Shown in pieces: positions 1-5,003 of a DNA stretch of 5,404 nucleotides. Below the pieces are notes generated by a model. The model did not search any database. It saw only the letters and a list, made by a program, of their open reading frames with translations, and had not been told where the DNA came from. Numbering within the stretch: the stretch's first letter is position 1; every line of letters begins with the position of its first letter. The DNA is from Sulfuricellaceae bacterium. GTDB taxonomy: Bacteria > Pseudomonadota > Gammaproteobacteria > Burkholderiales > UBA9220. The stretch spans positions 1 to 5,404 of the forward strand of contig JAIOJO010000459.1 in the NCBI GenBank assembly GCA_019911985.1, written 5' to 3'. The translations under genes and the position numbers were made by a program.

Positions 1-15
1 GCTTATAGGCACCCC

Positions 16-858
16 ATGGATATTGCTTCCGCCATCGAACAAAACATCGCCGCCGCCTTGGCCGAAGACATCGGCAGCGGCGACCTGACCGCGCAATTGA
101 TACCCGCCGGACAAAGCGCCACGGCCAGCGTCATCTGCCGCCAAAAGGCGATACTTTGCGGGCGCCCCTGGTTCGAGGCGTGTTTCCGCCGCCTCGACCC
201 GCAAGTGGAATTCATTTGGTACACCGACGAAGGTCAATGCGTCGGCGCCGACCAAATCCTCTGCGAAATACGCGGCGACGCCCGCGCGCTGCTTTCCGCC
301 GAGCGCCCGGCGCTGAACTTCCTGCAGACTTTGTCCGGCACGGCCACCGCGACGGCGCATTACGTCGAAGCCGTGAAAGGCATAGGCATCCACCTGATGG
401 ACACCCGCAAGACGCTGCCCGGCCTGCGCGTCGCGCAGAAATACGCCGTGCGCATCGGCGGCGGGGTGAACCAGCGCATCGGCTTGTTCGACGGCATCCT
501 GATCAAGGAAAACCACATCGCCGCCGCCGGGGGCATCGGACAGGCGCTGGAACTGGCCAGGCGGCTGGCGCCCTCCGGCACCCCGATCCAAATCGAAGTG
601 GAAAGCCTGTATCAACTGGAACAAGCGCTGGCGTCCGGCGCCACTTTGATTTTGCTGGATAATTTCGACTTGAAAACGCTGCGCCGGGCGGCGAAGCTAA
701 CCGAAGGCCGTGCCACGCTGGAAGCCTCCGGCGGCATTTCCCTGGCAAATGTCCGGGCCGTCGCCCAAACCGGCGTGGACCGCATTTCCATCGGCAGCCT
801 CACCAAGGACGTGCTGGCCGTCGATCTGTCGATGCGCTTCGCCTTTACGGGGCGCTAG
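16..858 (+). CDS. nadC: Nicotinate-nucleotide pyrophosphorylase (quinolinate phosphoribosyltransferase)
   Basis: The 280-residue product fits the usual length of the family. NadC converts quinolinate and phosphoribosyl pyrophosphate to nicotinate mononucleotide, CO2 and pyrophosphate in the cytoplasm, the step that commits de novo NAD synthesis to the pyridine ring. The N-terminal open-face domain (about residues 1-112) carries EDIGSGDLTA and the SAERPALNFLQTLSGTAT helix. The barrel domain carries the active-site signature DTRKTLPGLR (129-138), then GGGVNQRIGLFDGILIKENH (148-167, Lys164), the acidic IEVE (193-196), LLDNFD (213-218), EASGGI (236-241) and GVDRISIGSLT (253-263). All expected catalytic and phosphate-binding residues are present. 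The ATG at 16 is favoured: a weak AGG lies 6 bases upstream and the protein begins as the family does. The stop is TAG at 856-858. The gene is convergent with its neighbour and shares no visible function with it. Identity is essentially certain. Confidence 0.97.
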   Translation: MDIASAIEQNIAAALAEDIGSGDLTAQLIPAGQSATASVICRQKAILCGRPWFEACFRRLDPQVEFIWYTDEGQCVGADQILCEIRGDARALLSAERPALNFLQTLSGTATATAHYVEAVKGIGIHLMDTRKTLPGLRVAQKYAVRIGGGVNQRIGLFDGILIKENHIAAAGGIGQALELARRLAPSGTPIQIEVESLYQLEQALASGATLILLDNFDLKTLRRAAKLTEGRATLEASGGISLANVRAVAQTGVDRISIGSLTKDVLAVDLSMRFAFTGR

Positions 859-872
859 CCGGAAAACCCGGC
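858..872. terminator. Short hairpin between convergent genes, weak terminator candidate
   Basis: A perfect 5-bp stem GCCGG/CCGGC with loop AAAAC begins at the last base of the nadC stop codon and lies in the 31-bp gap between the two convergent genes. There is no T-run on either side (a pyrimidine-rich stretch TTCCCTCTCTTATT follows about 9 bases later on the + strand), so it does not meet the usual criteria for an intrinsic terminator. The position makes a transcription-ending role plausible, but the hairpin may be chance in GC-rich DNA. Confidence 0.3.
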
Positions 873-889
873 AGGCAGGCTTCCCTCTC

Positions 890-1936
890 TTATTGCGGCG
901 TCTGTGCTTGGCTAAGCAAGGGCTCGTCGTCTATCACTTCGGCGAACTTGAACACGCTGATCGGCGGGTAAAAATGCAGCGCCCTCGCCTCCTTCATATT
1001 CAGCAGGAAGGAAAAGCGGTTCAGGGTTTCGATGGGAATCCTACCGGGGGGAATTTTGTTCACGAGGATTTGCTCGGCCTTGTAAGCCGCGAACTGGCCG
1101 ACATTGTAATAGCTGCTGACCAAACCCATCAGCGCGCCCGAATGGCGCACCGGCGCTTCGGTGGCGGAGAAGGTGAGAATGCCGGCCTGGTGGGCGAGCT
1201 GCGTCACCGCGGCGGCCTGGGAAATGATGAACGAATCCGAGGGCAGGTAGAGGACGTGCGGCTTATCGGCGGCGACCCGCGCCATAACCCCGGCCAAGGC
1301 CTGGCCGTCGGGGCTGCCGCCGGCACCCACGAGAATGGGATAGAGCGTAAAGCGGTAGCGGTATTTTCCGGCGAGGGCTTTCAGCGCCTGCACGGTGAGC
1401 AGCGAATTCTGCTCGCTGGGGTTGTAGACCATGGCGAGGCTGCCGATTGAGGTGACCGAGGCGAGGGCCTGTAACTGGTTTTCCAGCGGTACCAGATGGG
1501 AGCCGCCAGTCAGGTTGCGGCCCGATCCCACCAACGAGGAAACCAGGCCCGCGCCGACCGGATCGGCGACGATATCGAACACCACGGGAATATCCGCGAT
1601 CCGGCCGCCTCTCCCCTTCTCGCCTGACTTTCCGGCGATGGCGGCGGTGACCGTGGTGCCGAAGGTGTAGACCAAATCGGGCCGCAGCCGCTTGATTTCA
1701 CCGACGAAGCCGGGCAGGCGGGTTTTGTCCTCCGCGCAATCGCGCACAGTGAACTGGACGGGGATATGGTTGCTCTTGAAATAATCCATGAAGCCCTTTT
1801 CCGCCTCGGTGATGCCGCGGTACAGCACCATGTAGACCTGGAAGGGCTTGGCCGCGGCCAGCGCCGCGTGTGGCAGCAAGGCGAAGCCGAGCGCGCACGC
1901 CAATCCCGCCCAGAAACCGCTTCTGTGCCGTGTCAT
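890..1936 (-). CDS. Periplasmic solute-binding protein, TrpX/DUF534 (ABC_sub_bind) type
   Basis: The 348-residue protein starts with a Sec signal peptide: basic MTRHR, hydrophobic core to about residue 25, and cleavage probably after AALA at 27-28. No lipobox cysteine is seen. The mature part matches the two-lobed ABC_sub_bind (PF04392) family: a first-lobe start KPFQVYMVLYRGITEAEKGF (30-49), RPDLVYTFGTTVTAA (85-99), the hallmark IPVVFDIVADPVGAGLV (116-132) with RNLTGG (140-145), YLPSDSFIISQAAAVTQLA (230-248), and SSYYNVGQFAAYKAEQIL (274-291). Family members deliver small organic solutes to ABC permeases; tryptophan or tyrosine is known for some, but the ligand cannot be read here. The start overlaps the upstream MFS stop as ATGA and has a strong GGAGGG 6 bases upstream. 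No permease or ATPase gene is in view, so it is orphan here and may have served the sensor-transporter upstream. The frame is intact although the upstream gene is broken. The family call is firm; the role is inference. Confidence 0.88.
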   Translation of the reverse strand: MTRHRSGFWAGLACALGFALLPHAALAAAKPFQVYMVLYRGITEAEKGFMDYFKSNHIPVQFTVRDCAEDKTRLPGFVGEIKRLRPDLVYTFGTTVTAAIAGKSGEKGRGGRIADIPVVFDIVADPVGAGLVSSLVGSGRNLTGGSHLVPLENQLQALASVTSIGSLAMVYNPSEQNSLLTVQALKALAGKYRYRFTLYPILVGAGGSPDGQALAGVMARVAADKPHVLYLPSDSFIISQAAAVTQLAHQAGILTFSATEAPVRHSGALMGLVSSYYNVGQFAAYKAEQILVNKIPPGRIPIETLNRFSFLLNMKEARALHFYPPISVFKFAEVIDDEPLLSQAQTPQ

Positions 1937-2529
1937 AGCGCGCCCTCCAAAACCGGTTTATCGGCCTGGTACAGGTACAAGGCCAGCAGGCCGATCGAGA
2001 CGATAATCACCGTGCCGATGCCGAGGAAGGCGCCCGAGAAACCGTAAACGGCGATCAAGGTGCCGGCGATGAGGGGGCCGGCCACATTGCCGATGCGCTC
2101 CATCAAGCGGAAGATGCCCATCACGGTGCCGATGCCTATCCTGTTGCAATCCTCCTTGCACAGCTCGGTTACCAGGATCATTTGCGAGGATACGCTGAAG
2201 GAATGGGCGATACCCAGGAAAGTCACGCTCGCGATGACTGCCAGCGTGCTGTCGAAGAAATACAACAGCAGCAAGGCCACGCCCGAGAAGAAGCTGCCGA
2301 GCAGCACATAGGGCTTGCGGCTCCCGCCCCGGTCGACCAGGCGGGCGACCAGGGGGGAAAAGACGATAATCGCCAGCCCGTAGGCCATGATGCCGCGCCC
2401 CGCCAAGGACTGGTTGCCGCCCAGATACTTGATGAAGAGCGGAACGGTGTAGTAGAGGAAACCGGTGAGGGCGATTTTGGACGGGATGGCGGACAACAGC
2501 GTGATCGCCATGAAGGACTTATTGCCCAC
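1933..2529 (-). pseudogene. C-terminal piece: MFS helices 7-12
   Basis: The 198-residue frame (from GTG at 2529; the gene's own frame extends back to the element border at 2560) carries the second half of an MFS transporter. Helix 7 is MAITLLSAIPSKIALTGFLY, helix 8 is GIMAYGLAIIVFSPL, and the second-half motif A is RLVDRGGSRKP. Helix 9 is FFSGVALLLLYFF, helix 10 is TLAVIASVTFLGIAHSFSVS, helix 11 is IGNVAGPLIAGTLIAVYGF and helix 12 is GTVIIVSIGLLALYLY. All six helices are free of stops. The native residues LKWSDFKAL before the GTG are still encoded right up to the element, and join in frame to KPK of the middle piece when the element is removed. The GTG is therefore not a natural start. The end overlaps the binding-protein ATG by four bases. 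A six-helix half transporter would not be expected to work alone. Confidence 0.82.
1943..1948 (-). promoter_or_regulatory. Shine-Dalgarno of the solute-binding protein gene
   Basis: On the - strand GGAGGG lies 6 bases before the ATG at 1936-1934. It is embedded in the last codons of the MFS gene, as expected for translational coupling through the ATGA overlap, and it fixes the start of the binding-protein gene. It also offers a way for this gene to be translated despite the broken gene upstream, provided transcription reaches it. Confidence 0.75.
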
Positions 2530-2557
2530 CAGCGCCTTGAAGTCGCTCCATTTGAGC

Positions 2558-2560
2558 TTA
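2558..2560. repeat. Target site duplication TTA, left copy
   Basis: TTA immediately left of the element matches TTA at 2829-2831 immediately right of it. With one copy removed the host codons read CCT AAG CTC AAA TGG (Pro-Lys-Leu-Lys-Trp) on the - strand, which continues the MFS frame from the middle piece into the C-terminal piece. Confidence 0.75.
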
Positions 2561-2590
2561 GAAGCTGTTTTAATAAATCCTGAACCCGCG
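2561..2590 (+). repeat. MITE left terminal inverted repeat
   Basis: This 30-bp sequence begins GAAGCTGTTTTAATAAATCC and ends TGAACCCGCG. It is the exact reverse complement of 2799-2828, with no mismatch. It would be the recognition end for a transposase supplied in trans. Confidence 0.92.
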
Positions 2591-2690
2591 CCGGCGGCAA
2601 GCGGGTTTCAGGGCGCGACGCGGGTCGCGCGGTTTGGTTTATTCCAAACAAGCGGCCCGCAACAAAGCCCTGGAGCCCGCTTGCCACCGG
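2591..2690. repeat. Internal inverted repeat C of the MITE (left hairpin arm)
   Basis: Positions 2591-2614 (CCGGCGGCAAGCGGG and on) pair with 2667-2690 at 21 of 24 positions. The stem abuts the left TIR directly. The 52-base loop (2615-2666) holds the left copy of repeat B. A separate perfect 7-bp hairpin GCGCGAC/GTCGCGC (2613-2619 with 2624-2630, loop GCGG) overlaps the stem base and would compete with it. Confidence 0.8.
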
Positions 2691-2762
2691 CCCGGAGGGT
2701 TGAGGCGCTAAGCCCGTGAGGGCGTCGTTACGGCTCGCTGATTTGGAATAACCAAACCGCGC
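2627..2762. repeat. Internal inverted repeat B of the MITE (loop-to-loop repeat)
   Basis: Positions 2627-2648 are the reverse complement of 2742-2762 except for one extra T in the left copy. Each copy is itself a small hairpin (TTTGG, 5-6 base loop, CCAAA). The left copy lies in the loop of repeat C and the right copy in the loop of repeat A, so B crosses both and can pair only as a loop-to-loop contact or as an alternative to them. Confidence 0.78.
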
Positions 2763-2799
2763 TCGCCGCGCCTAGCCCTCACGGGCTTAGCGCCTCAAC
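2699..2799. repeat. Internal inverted repeat A of the MITE (right hairpin arm)
   Basis: Positions 2699-2723 (GTTGAGGCGCTAAGCCCGTG and on) are the perfect 25-bp reverse complement of 2775-2799, which touches the right TIR. The 51-base loop (2724-2774) contains the right copy of repeat B. Together with repeat C it gives the element two arms of similar size and loop length. Confidence 0.88.
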
Positions 2800-2828
2800 G
2801 CGGGTTCAGGATTTATTAAAACAGCTTC
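2799..2828 (-). repeat. MITE right terminal inverted repeat
   Basis: This is the exact reverse complement of 2561-2590. Read on the - strand, as the host gene is transcribed, it supplies the codons AAG CTG TTT TAA that end the middle MFS piece. Confidence 0.92.
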
Positions 2829-3649
2829 TTAGGCTTGGCTTCCTGCGCGGGCGGCGCCTTGGGGATGAAGCGCCGCACGAACAGCACCGCCGCCAGGCCG
2901 AGAAATGCGGACAGGAAAAAGGTCATCGAATAGCCGATGTGGTCGGCCAGAATTCCGCCGGTAGCCGCGCCGCACAGGGAGCCAGCGAAGAAACCGGAAA
3001 GGAACATCGCCATTCCCTTGGTGCGGTGGGGTGCCGACGTGTTGGCCGTGATATACCCTTGCACGGTGATGAACACGACGCCGTAGCCGACGGCGGTGAT
3101 CGAGCGTCACATCAGCAATTCCAGCATATTCTGCGACGTCGCCGTGAGGATCAGCCCCAACGCCGTCACCAGCGCGCCGACGATAAAGGCGCGGCGGTGG
3201 CCGACCCGCTCCGACCATTGGCCGCTGATCGGCAAGGACAGCGCCCAGACGAACATGAAGACGGAAATCGGCAAGCCGATCACCACTTCCCGCGACAGCC
3301 AGCCTATGGGATGGTAAAACTGGGCCACGAAGTTGGGGAAAAACGACAAGGACAATGAATCGGAAAAAATCAGCAGGAAGAAGGGCCAGCGGATATACAC
3401 CAGCCGGTTGACCAGGGTTCCGCCGTCGTAATCCGCCGCGCCGAAGAGGAAGCGGCGCTCGAACTTCTCCAGCAGCGGCCCTATCGCCGCGCCGACGGTT
3501 TGTTCGCCGAAACGCGCCTGCGCCGCGCCGACGCGCTGCGCCAACGCCGCGTAAGCGCTGTTGTTGACCCGGCTCAAGCCCTTGTTCAACAGCGTGCTGA
3601 CCCGCCCGATCTCGTCCAGAAAATCCACCGCCAAATACTGCGAATAATC
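2816..3649 (-). pseudogene. Middle piece: HAMP end, linker and first six MFS helices, with internal TGA
   Basis: From the frameshift this frame reads DYSQYLAVDFLDEIGRVSTL (residues 211-230 of the reconstruction, HAMP second half), a roughly 55-residue Ala/Arg-rich linker, then MFS helix 1 (RWPFFLLIFSDSLSLSFFP), helix 2 (VVIGLPISVFMFVWALSLPI), the MFS motif A loop GQWSERVGHRR (353-363) and helix 3. TGA at 3109-3107 falls in helix 4, after LELLM and before RSITAVGYGVVFITVQGYI. Beyond it the frame continues through helix 5 (MAMFLSGFFAGSLCGAATGG) and helix 6 (MTFFLSAFLGLAAVLFVRR). It ends as KPKKLF plus TAA, where the last residues and the stop come from the inserted element. No convincing start lies in the piece: the first available codons (TTG at 3634, GTG at 3076) fall inside the HAMP and helix 4 and have no clear SD. 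Family assignment is firm; function is lost in this sequence unless recoding occurs. Confidence 0.8.
2829..2831. repeat. Target site duplication TTA, right copy
   Basis: This is the partner of the TTA at 2558-2560. Three bases is short enough to occur by chance, but position at both TIR ends and the exact repair of the reading frame make a real duplication the best reading. Confidence 0.75.
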
Positions 3650-4278
3650 CCCCCTTGAACCCGTTCGAAGGTTTCCGCTATCGCCGCCATCGGCGCCGTC
3701 ACCTTGAACATTACGACGAAAACCAGCAACTCGAAGGCGATCAGGCTGGTCACGACGATAATCGTCACCAAATCCAGGGCGATGTCCTCGAACTGTTTCT
3801 GGATATAACCCGCATCCTGCCCCACGTGCAGCCAGCCGACCGTTTTCCCGGCTACGTTTACCGCCACGGCGGTATCGACATAGGCCTGGTCCAGGGTGCG
3901 GTAATCCCGGTTGGGCGTCCGCGCCGACTCCCTCATGTAGGCCGCAACGGCGGGCGTCGGGGCGGCGCCGTTACGGTAGACGACGTTCCCCGCGGCGTCG
4001 GTCACGGCCAAGTAAAGGATTTCAGGGTAAGTTTTGCGCACCGAGTCGAGGTAGTCCCCCATGCCCGGCAAATGCTCGAACGGCTCGCCATGGCCAACGG
4101 CCTTCGCCACCAGGGCGGTGACGGATTCGCCGACATCGACGGCCTTTTCATGCATGTCCTCCATTAGGGAAACGCGGAATTGAGCCAGGGCCAGCCAAGC
4201 AACCAGGACGGTCGCCAACACGGCCAAGGAAATGGCCATGCCGAGAATTTTCAATTGCAGCGTATCGCGCCGGGTCAT
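3586..4278 (-). CDS. N-terminal piece: periplasmic sensor plus start of HAMP domain (frameshifted end)
   Basis: This is the 230-residue open frame that would actually be translated from the operon start. Residues 11-33 (ILGMAISLAVLATVLVAWLA and on) form a first membrane helix. Residues 34-168 form a periplasmic domain whose core YPEILYLAVTDAAGNVVYRN (84-103) and VDTAVAVNVAGKTVGWLHVG (134-153) resembles single Cache sensors. Residues 169-191 form a second helix. HAMP begins at KVTAPMAAIAETFERVQGG (192-210). After GG the frame shifts and ends in about 20 unrelated residues (IIRSIWRWIF and on) rich in Trp and Arg. In the adjacent frame the HAMP continues as DYSQYLAVDFLDEIGRVSTL, including the classic DEIG. 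The truncated product would keep sensor and helices but lack the second HAMP helix and the transporter. Good SD and ATGA coupling support the start. Whether the fragment is stable or useful is unknown. Confidence 0.75.
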   Translation of the reverse strand: MTRRDTLQLKILGMAISLAVLATVLVAWLALAQFRVSLMEDMHEKAVDVGESVTALVAKAVGHGEPFEHLPGMGDYLDSVRKTYPEILYLAVTDAAGNVVYRNGAAPTPAVAAYMRESARTPNRDYRTLDQAYVDTAVAVNVAGKTVGWLHVGQDAGYIQKQFEDIALDLVTIIVVTSLIAFELLVFVVMFKVTAPMAAIAETFERVQGGIIRSIWRWIFWTRSGGSARC

Positions 4279-4889
4279 GAGCCGGCTCCCCGCTCTTGCT
4301 CGAACGCCGCCAGCACCAGGACAAAATTGCGCGCCAAGGCGAACTGGGTGGCGTGCAGCTTGTTATCGACCAGCGCGCGCGAATAACCGATCATCACGGT
4401 GCCGGCACGCGCATTGAAACTGTTTTTGACGGGGATGGCGATCCAGTAGTCTTGGCCGTCCACCGCCTGCCAGCCGGACGCGGCTTTCGCGCCGGCTTTG
4501 GGCGCCAGCCAGGCGGCGAAGTCCGCCTTGCCGATGCGCCGCTTGTCGGTATCGAACAAGGACACGCCGTCCCGGTCCAGCACCGCGACGGCGCCGATGC
4601 CGGCCCGCTGGCGCTGCGCCGCATCGACCACGGACTGCAATTGCCGCATTTCTTCCAAATGCAAGCCCAGGGTCAAGCCGAATTCGATGGACCGGTTGAT
4701 GTCGCTGCCCACCACGTCGAGGCGGGAACGCAGCAGCGCCATATAACTTTTCTCGAAATTGAAATACGTCAGCACCGAATTGAGGAGCAGGGAGAAGGCC
4801 ACCACGCCGATCACCATCGACGAGATTTGCCAGGACAAGGTGCGCCACCGCCGGTACGCGCGCATTCCGGGTAATTTCGCTTCCGCCAT
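4275..4889 (-). CDS. Membrane-anchored periplasmic Cache-like sensor protein
   Basis: The 204-residue protein has a basic N-terminus (MAEAKLPGMRAYRRWR), one clear membrane helix (residues 22-43, ISSMVIGVVAFSLLLNSVLT core), and a periplasmic domain of about 135 residues. The core GIGAVAVLDRDGVSLFDTD (97-115) and DYWIAIPVKNSFNARAGTVM (147-166) is typical in pattern of single Cache ligand sensors: strand, D-x-D-G turn, strand. The C-terminus has a short, marginal second helix (about 182-197, FALARNFVLVLAAF) followed by a charged tail EQERGAGS. No HAMP, kinase or other output domain is present, so it would need a partner, most simply the sensor-HAMP-MFS protein encoded next with an ATGA overlap. 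No good SD lies before ATG 4889; Met9 is an alternative start, also without a good SD. Topology and domain class are visible; the ligand is not. The weak second helix could mean a past deletion. Confidence 0.7.
   Translation of the reverse strand: MAEAKLPGMRAYRRWRTLSWQISSMVIGVVAFSLLLNSVLTYFNFEKSYMALLRSRLDVVGSDINRSIEFGLTLGLHLEEMRQLQSVVDAAQRQRAGIGAVAVLDRDGVSLFDTDKRRIGKADFAAWLAPKAGAKAASGWQAVDGQDYWIAIPVKNSFNARAGTVMIGYSRALVDNKLHATQFALARNFVLVLAAFEQERGAGS
4286..4291 (-). promoter_or_regulatory. Shine-Dalgarno of the sensor-HAMP-MFS gene
   Basis: On the - strand GGGGAG lies 7 bases before the ATG at 4278-4276, inside the last codons of the 204-residue sensor gene. This supports a true separate start rather than the two sensors being pieces of one frameshifted protein. 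Confidence 0.65.
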
Positions 4890-4928
4890 ATTTATGTTTG
4901 TTCGATAAGCCTGGAAAGGAAGGGCGCT

Positions 4929-4934
4929 AGCATA
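4929..4934 (-). promoter_or_regulatory. Possible -10 element upstream of the sensor/transporter block
   Basis: On the - strand TATGCT lies about 40 bases before the ATG at 4889, downstream of the terminator hairpin. It is the best -10-like hexamer in the gap. No recognisable -35 box stands 16-18 bases upstream, so this is a weak candidate only. Confidence 0.2.
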
Positions 4935-4952
4935 GCGATAGAATCGGAATCT

Positions 4953-4988
4953 AAAAAGAGCGCGGCGCGCTTTGCGCGCGGCATTTTT
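4953..4988. terminator. Intrinsic terminator of the histidine kinase gene, T-runs on both strands
   Basis: A perfect 6-bp stem GCGCGC/GCGCGC (4965-4970 and 4974-4979) closes a 3-base loop and extends by two further pairs after one mismatch. On the - strand the stem is followed within a few bases by CTCTTTTTAG (T-run at 4957-4953), ending transcription that comes from the kinase gene, whose stop is about 20 bases upstream. On the + strand it is followed by TTTTT at 4984-4988, so it could act in both directions. It implies that the block starting at 4889 has its own promoter or depends on readthrough. Confidence 0.65.
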
Positions 4989-5003
4989 CGGTTTATCGAG
5001 CCC

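Larger units (their letters stand above)
2561..2828. mobile_element. 268-bp MITE (non-autonomous transposable element) inserted in the MFS gene
   Basis: The element is bounded by perfect 30-bp terminal inverted repeats (2561-2590 and 2799-2828, outer end GAAGCTGTTTTAATAAATCC) and flanked by a direct TTA on each side (2558-2560 and 2829-2831). It contains no open frame that could encode a transposase, so mobility would need a transposase from a full-size relative elsewhere in the genome. The pre-insertion target reads CTTAG. A 3-bp TNA duplication is known for some IS5-superfamily groups such as IS1031, but the family cannot be assigned from the ends alone. The interior is almost wholly built of inverted repeats (listed separately). 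Removing the element and one TTA restores the host frame exactly, so this is a clean transposition and probably not old: both TIRs are identical. On the - strand the TIR supplies an immediate TAA stop to the host gene. Confidence 0.9.
1933..4278 (-). pseudogene. Sensor-HAMP-MFS transporter fusion gene, disrupted by a frameshift, a nonsense codon and a MITE
   Basis: Read as one gene, this locus encodes a membrane protein with the order helix 1 (residues 11-33), periplasmic Cache-like sensor (34-168), helix 2 (169-191), HAMP (192 to about 241), a linker (about 242-295) and a full 12-helix MFS transporter (about 296-691). Three lesions interrupt it. A G is missing after 3649 at residue 211 (HAMP). 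TGA replaces codon 391 (3109-3107, MFS helix 4). A 268-bp element sits at 2561-2828 after residue 484 (loop between MFS helices 6 and 7). Correcting the frameshift and removing the element plus one TTA leaves 2076 bases, exactly 692 codons with the stop, in frame throughout except for the TGA. The start ATG (4278-4276) overlaps the upstream sensor stop as ATGA and has GGGGAG 7 bases before it; the end overlaps the binding-protein start the same way. HAMP domains normally pass signals from periplasmic sensors to kinases, cyclases or chemotaxis modules; here the output would be a transporter. Transport substrate is unknown. The pieces are described separately. Confidence 0.85.

Noticed and set aside
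156..662. A 168-codon + strand frame inside nadC
   Set aside because: The product is extremely rich in Arg and Pro and mirrors the nadC codons one frame off. This is typical of GC-rich shadow frames.
710..1450. A 246-codon open frame on the + strand overlapping the nadC end and antisense to the binding-protein gene
   Set aside because: It is an out-of-frame and antisense shadow of two well-supported genes in GC-rich DNA, with no recognisable domain and composition dictated by the opposite strand.
2182..2583. A 133-codon + strand frame reaching into the MITE
   Set aside because: It is antisense to the C-terminal MFS piece, has no domain or start signal, and only enters the element by chance.
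2561..2828. CRISPR array or attachment site as the explanation for the repeat-rich stretch
   Set aside because: The repeats are inverted, not regularly spaced direct copies, and the ends, target duplication and frame repair fit a transposable element much better.
3107..3109. Selenocysteine or other recoding at the TGA
   Set aside because: It falls in an MFS transmembrane helix where no such residue is known, and two other lesions lie in the same gene. Simple nonsense mutation is more likely, though a folding check for a SECIS element was not possible.
3655..4167. A 170-codon + strand frame antisense to the sensor domain
   Set aside because: It has no domain, is His/Arg/Gly-rich, and is explained by the strong coding signal on the other strand.
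4296..4874. A 192-codon + strand frame antisense to the first sensor gene
   Set aside because: The opposite strand gives a sensible membrane sensor with overlapping gene junctions, while this frame gives a low-complexity His/Gln/Arg-rich product.
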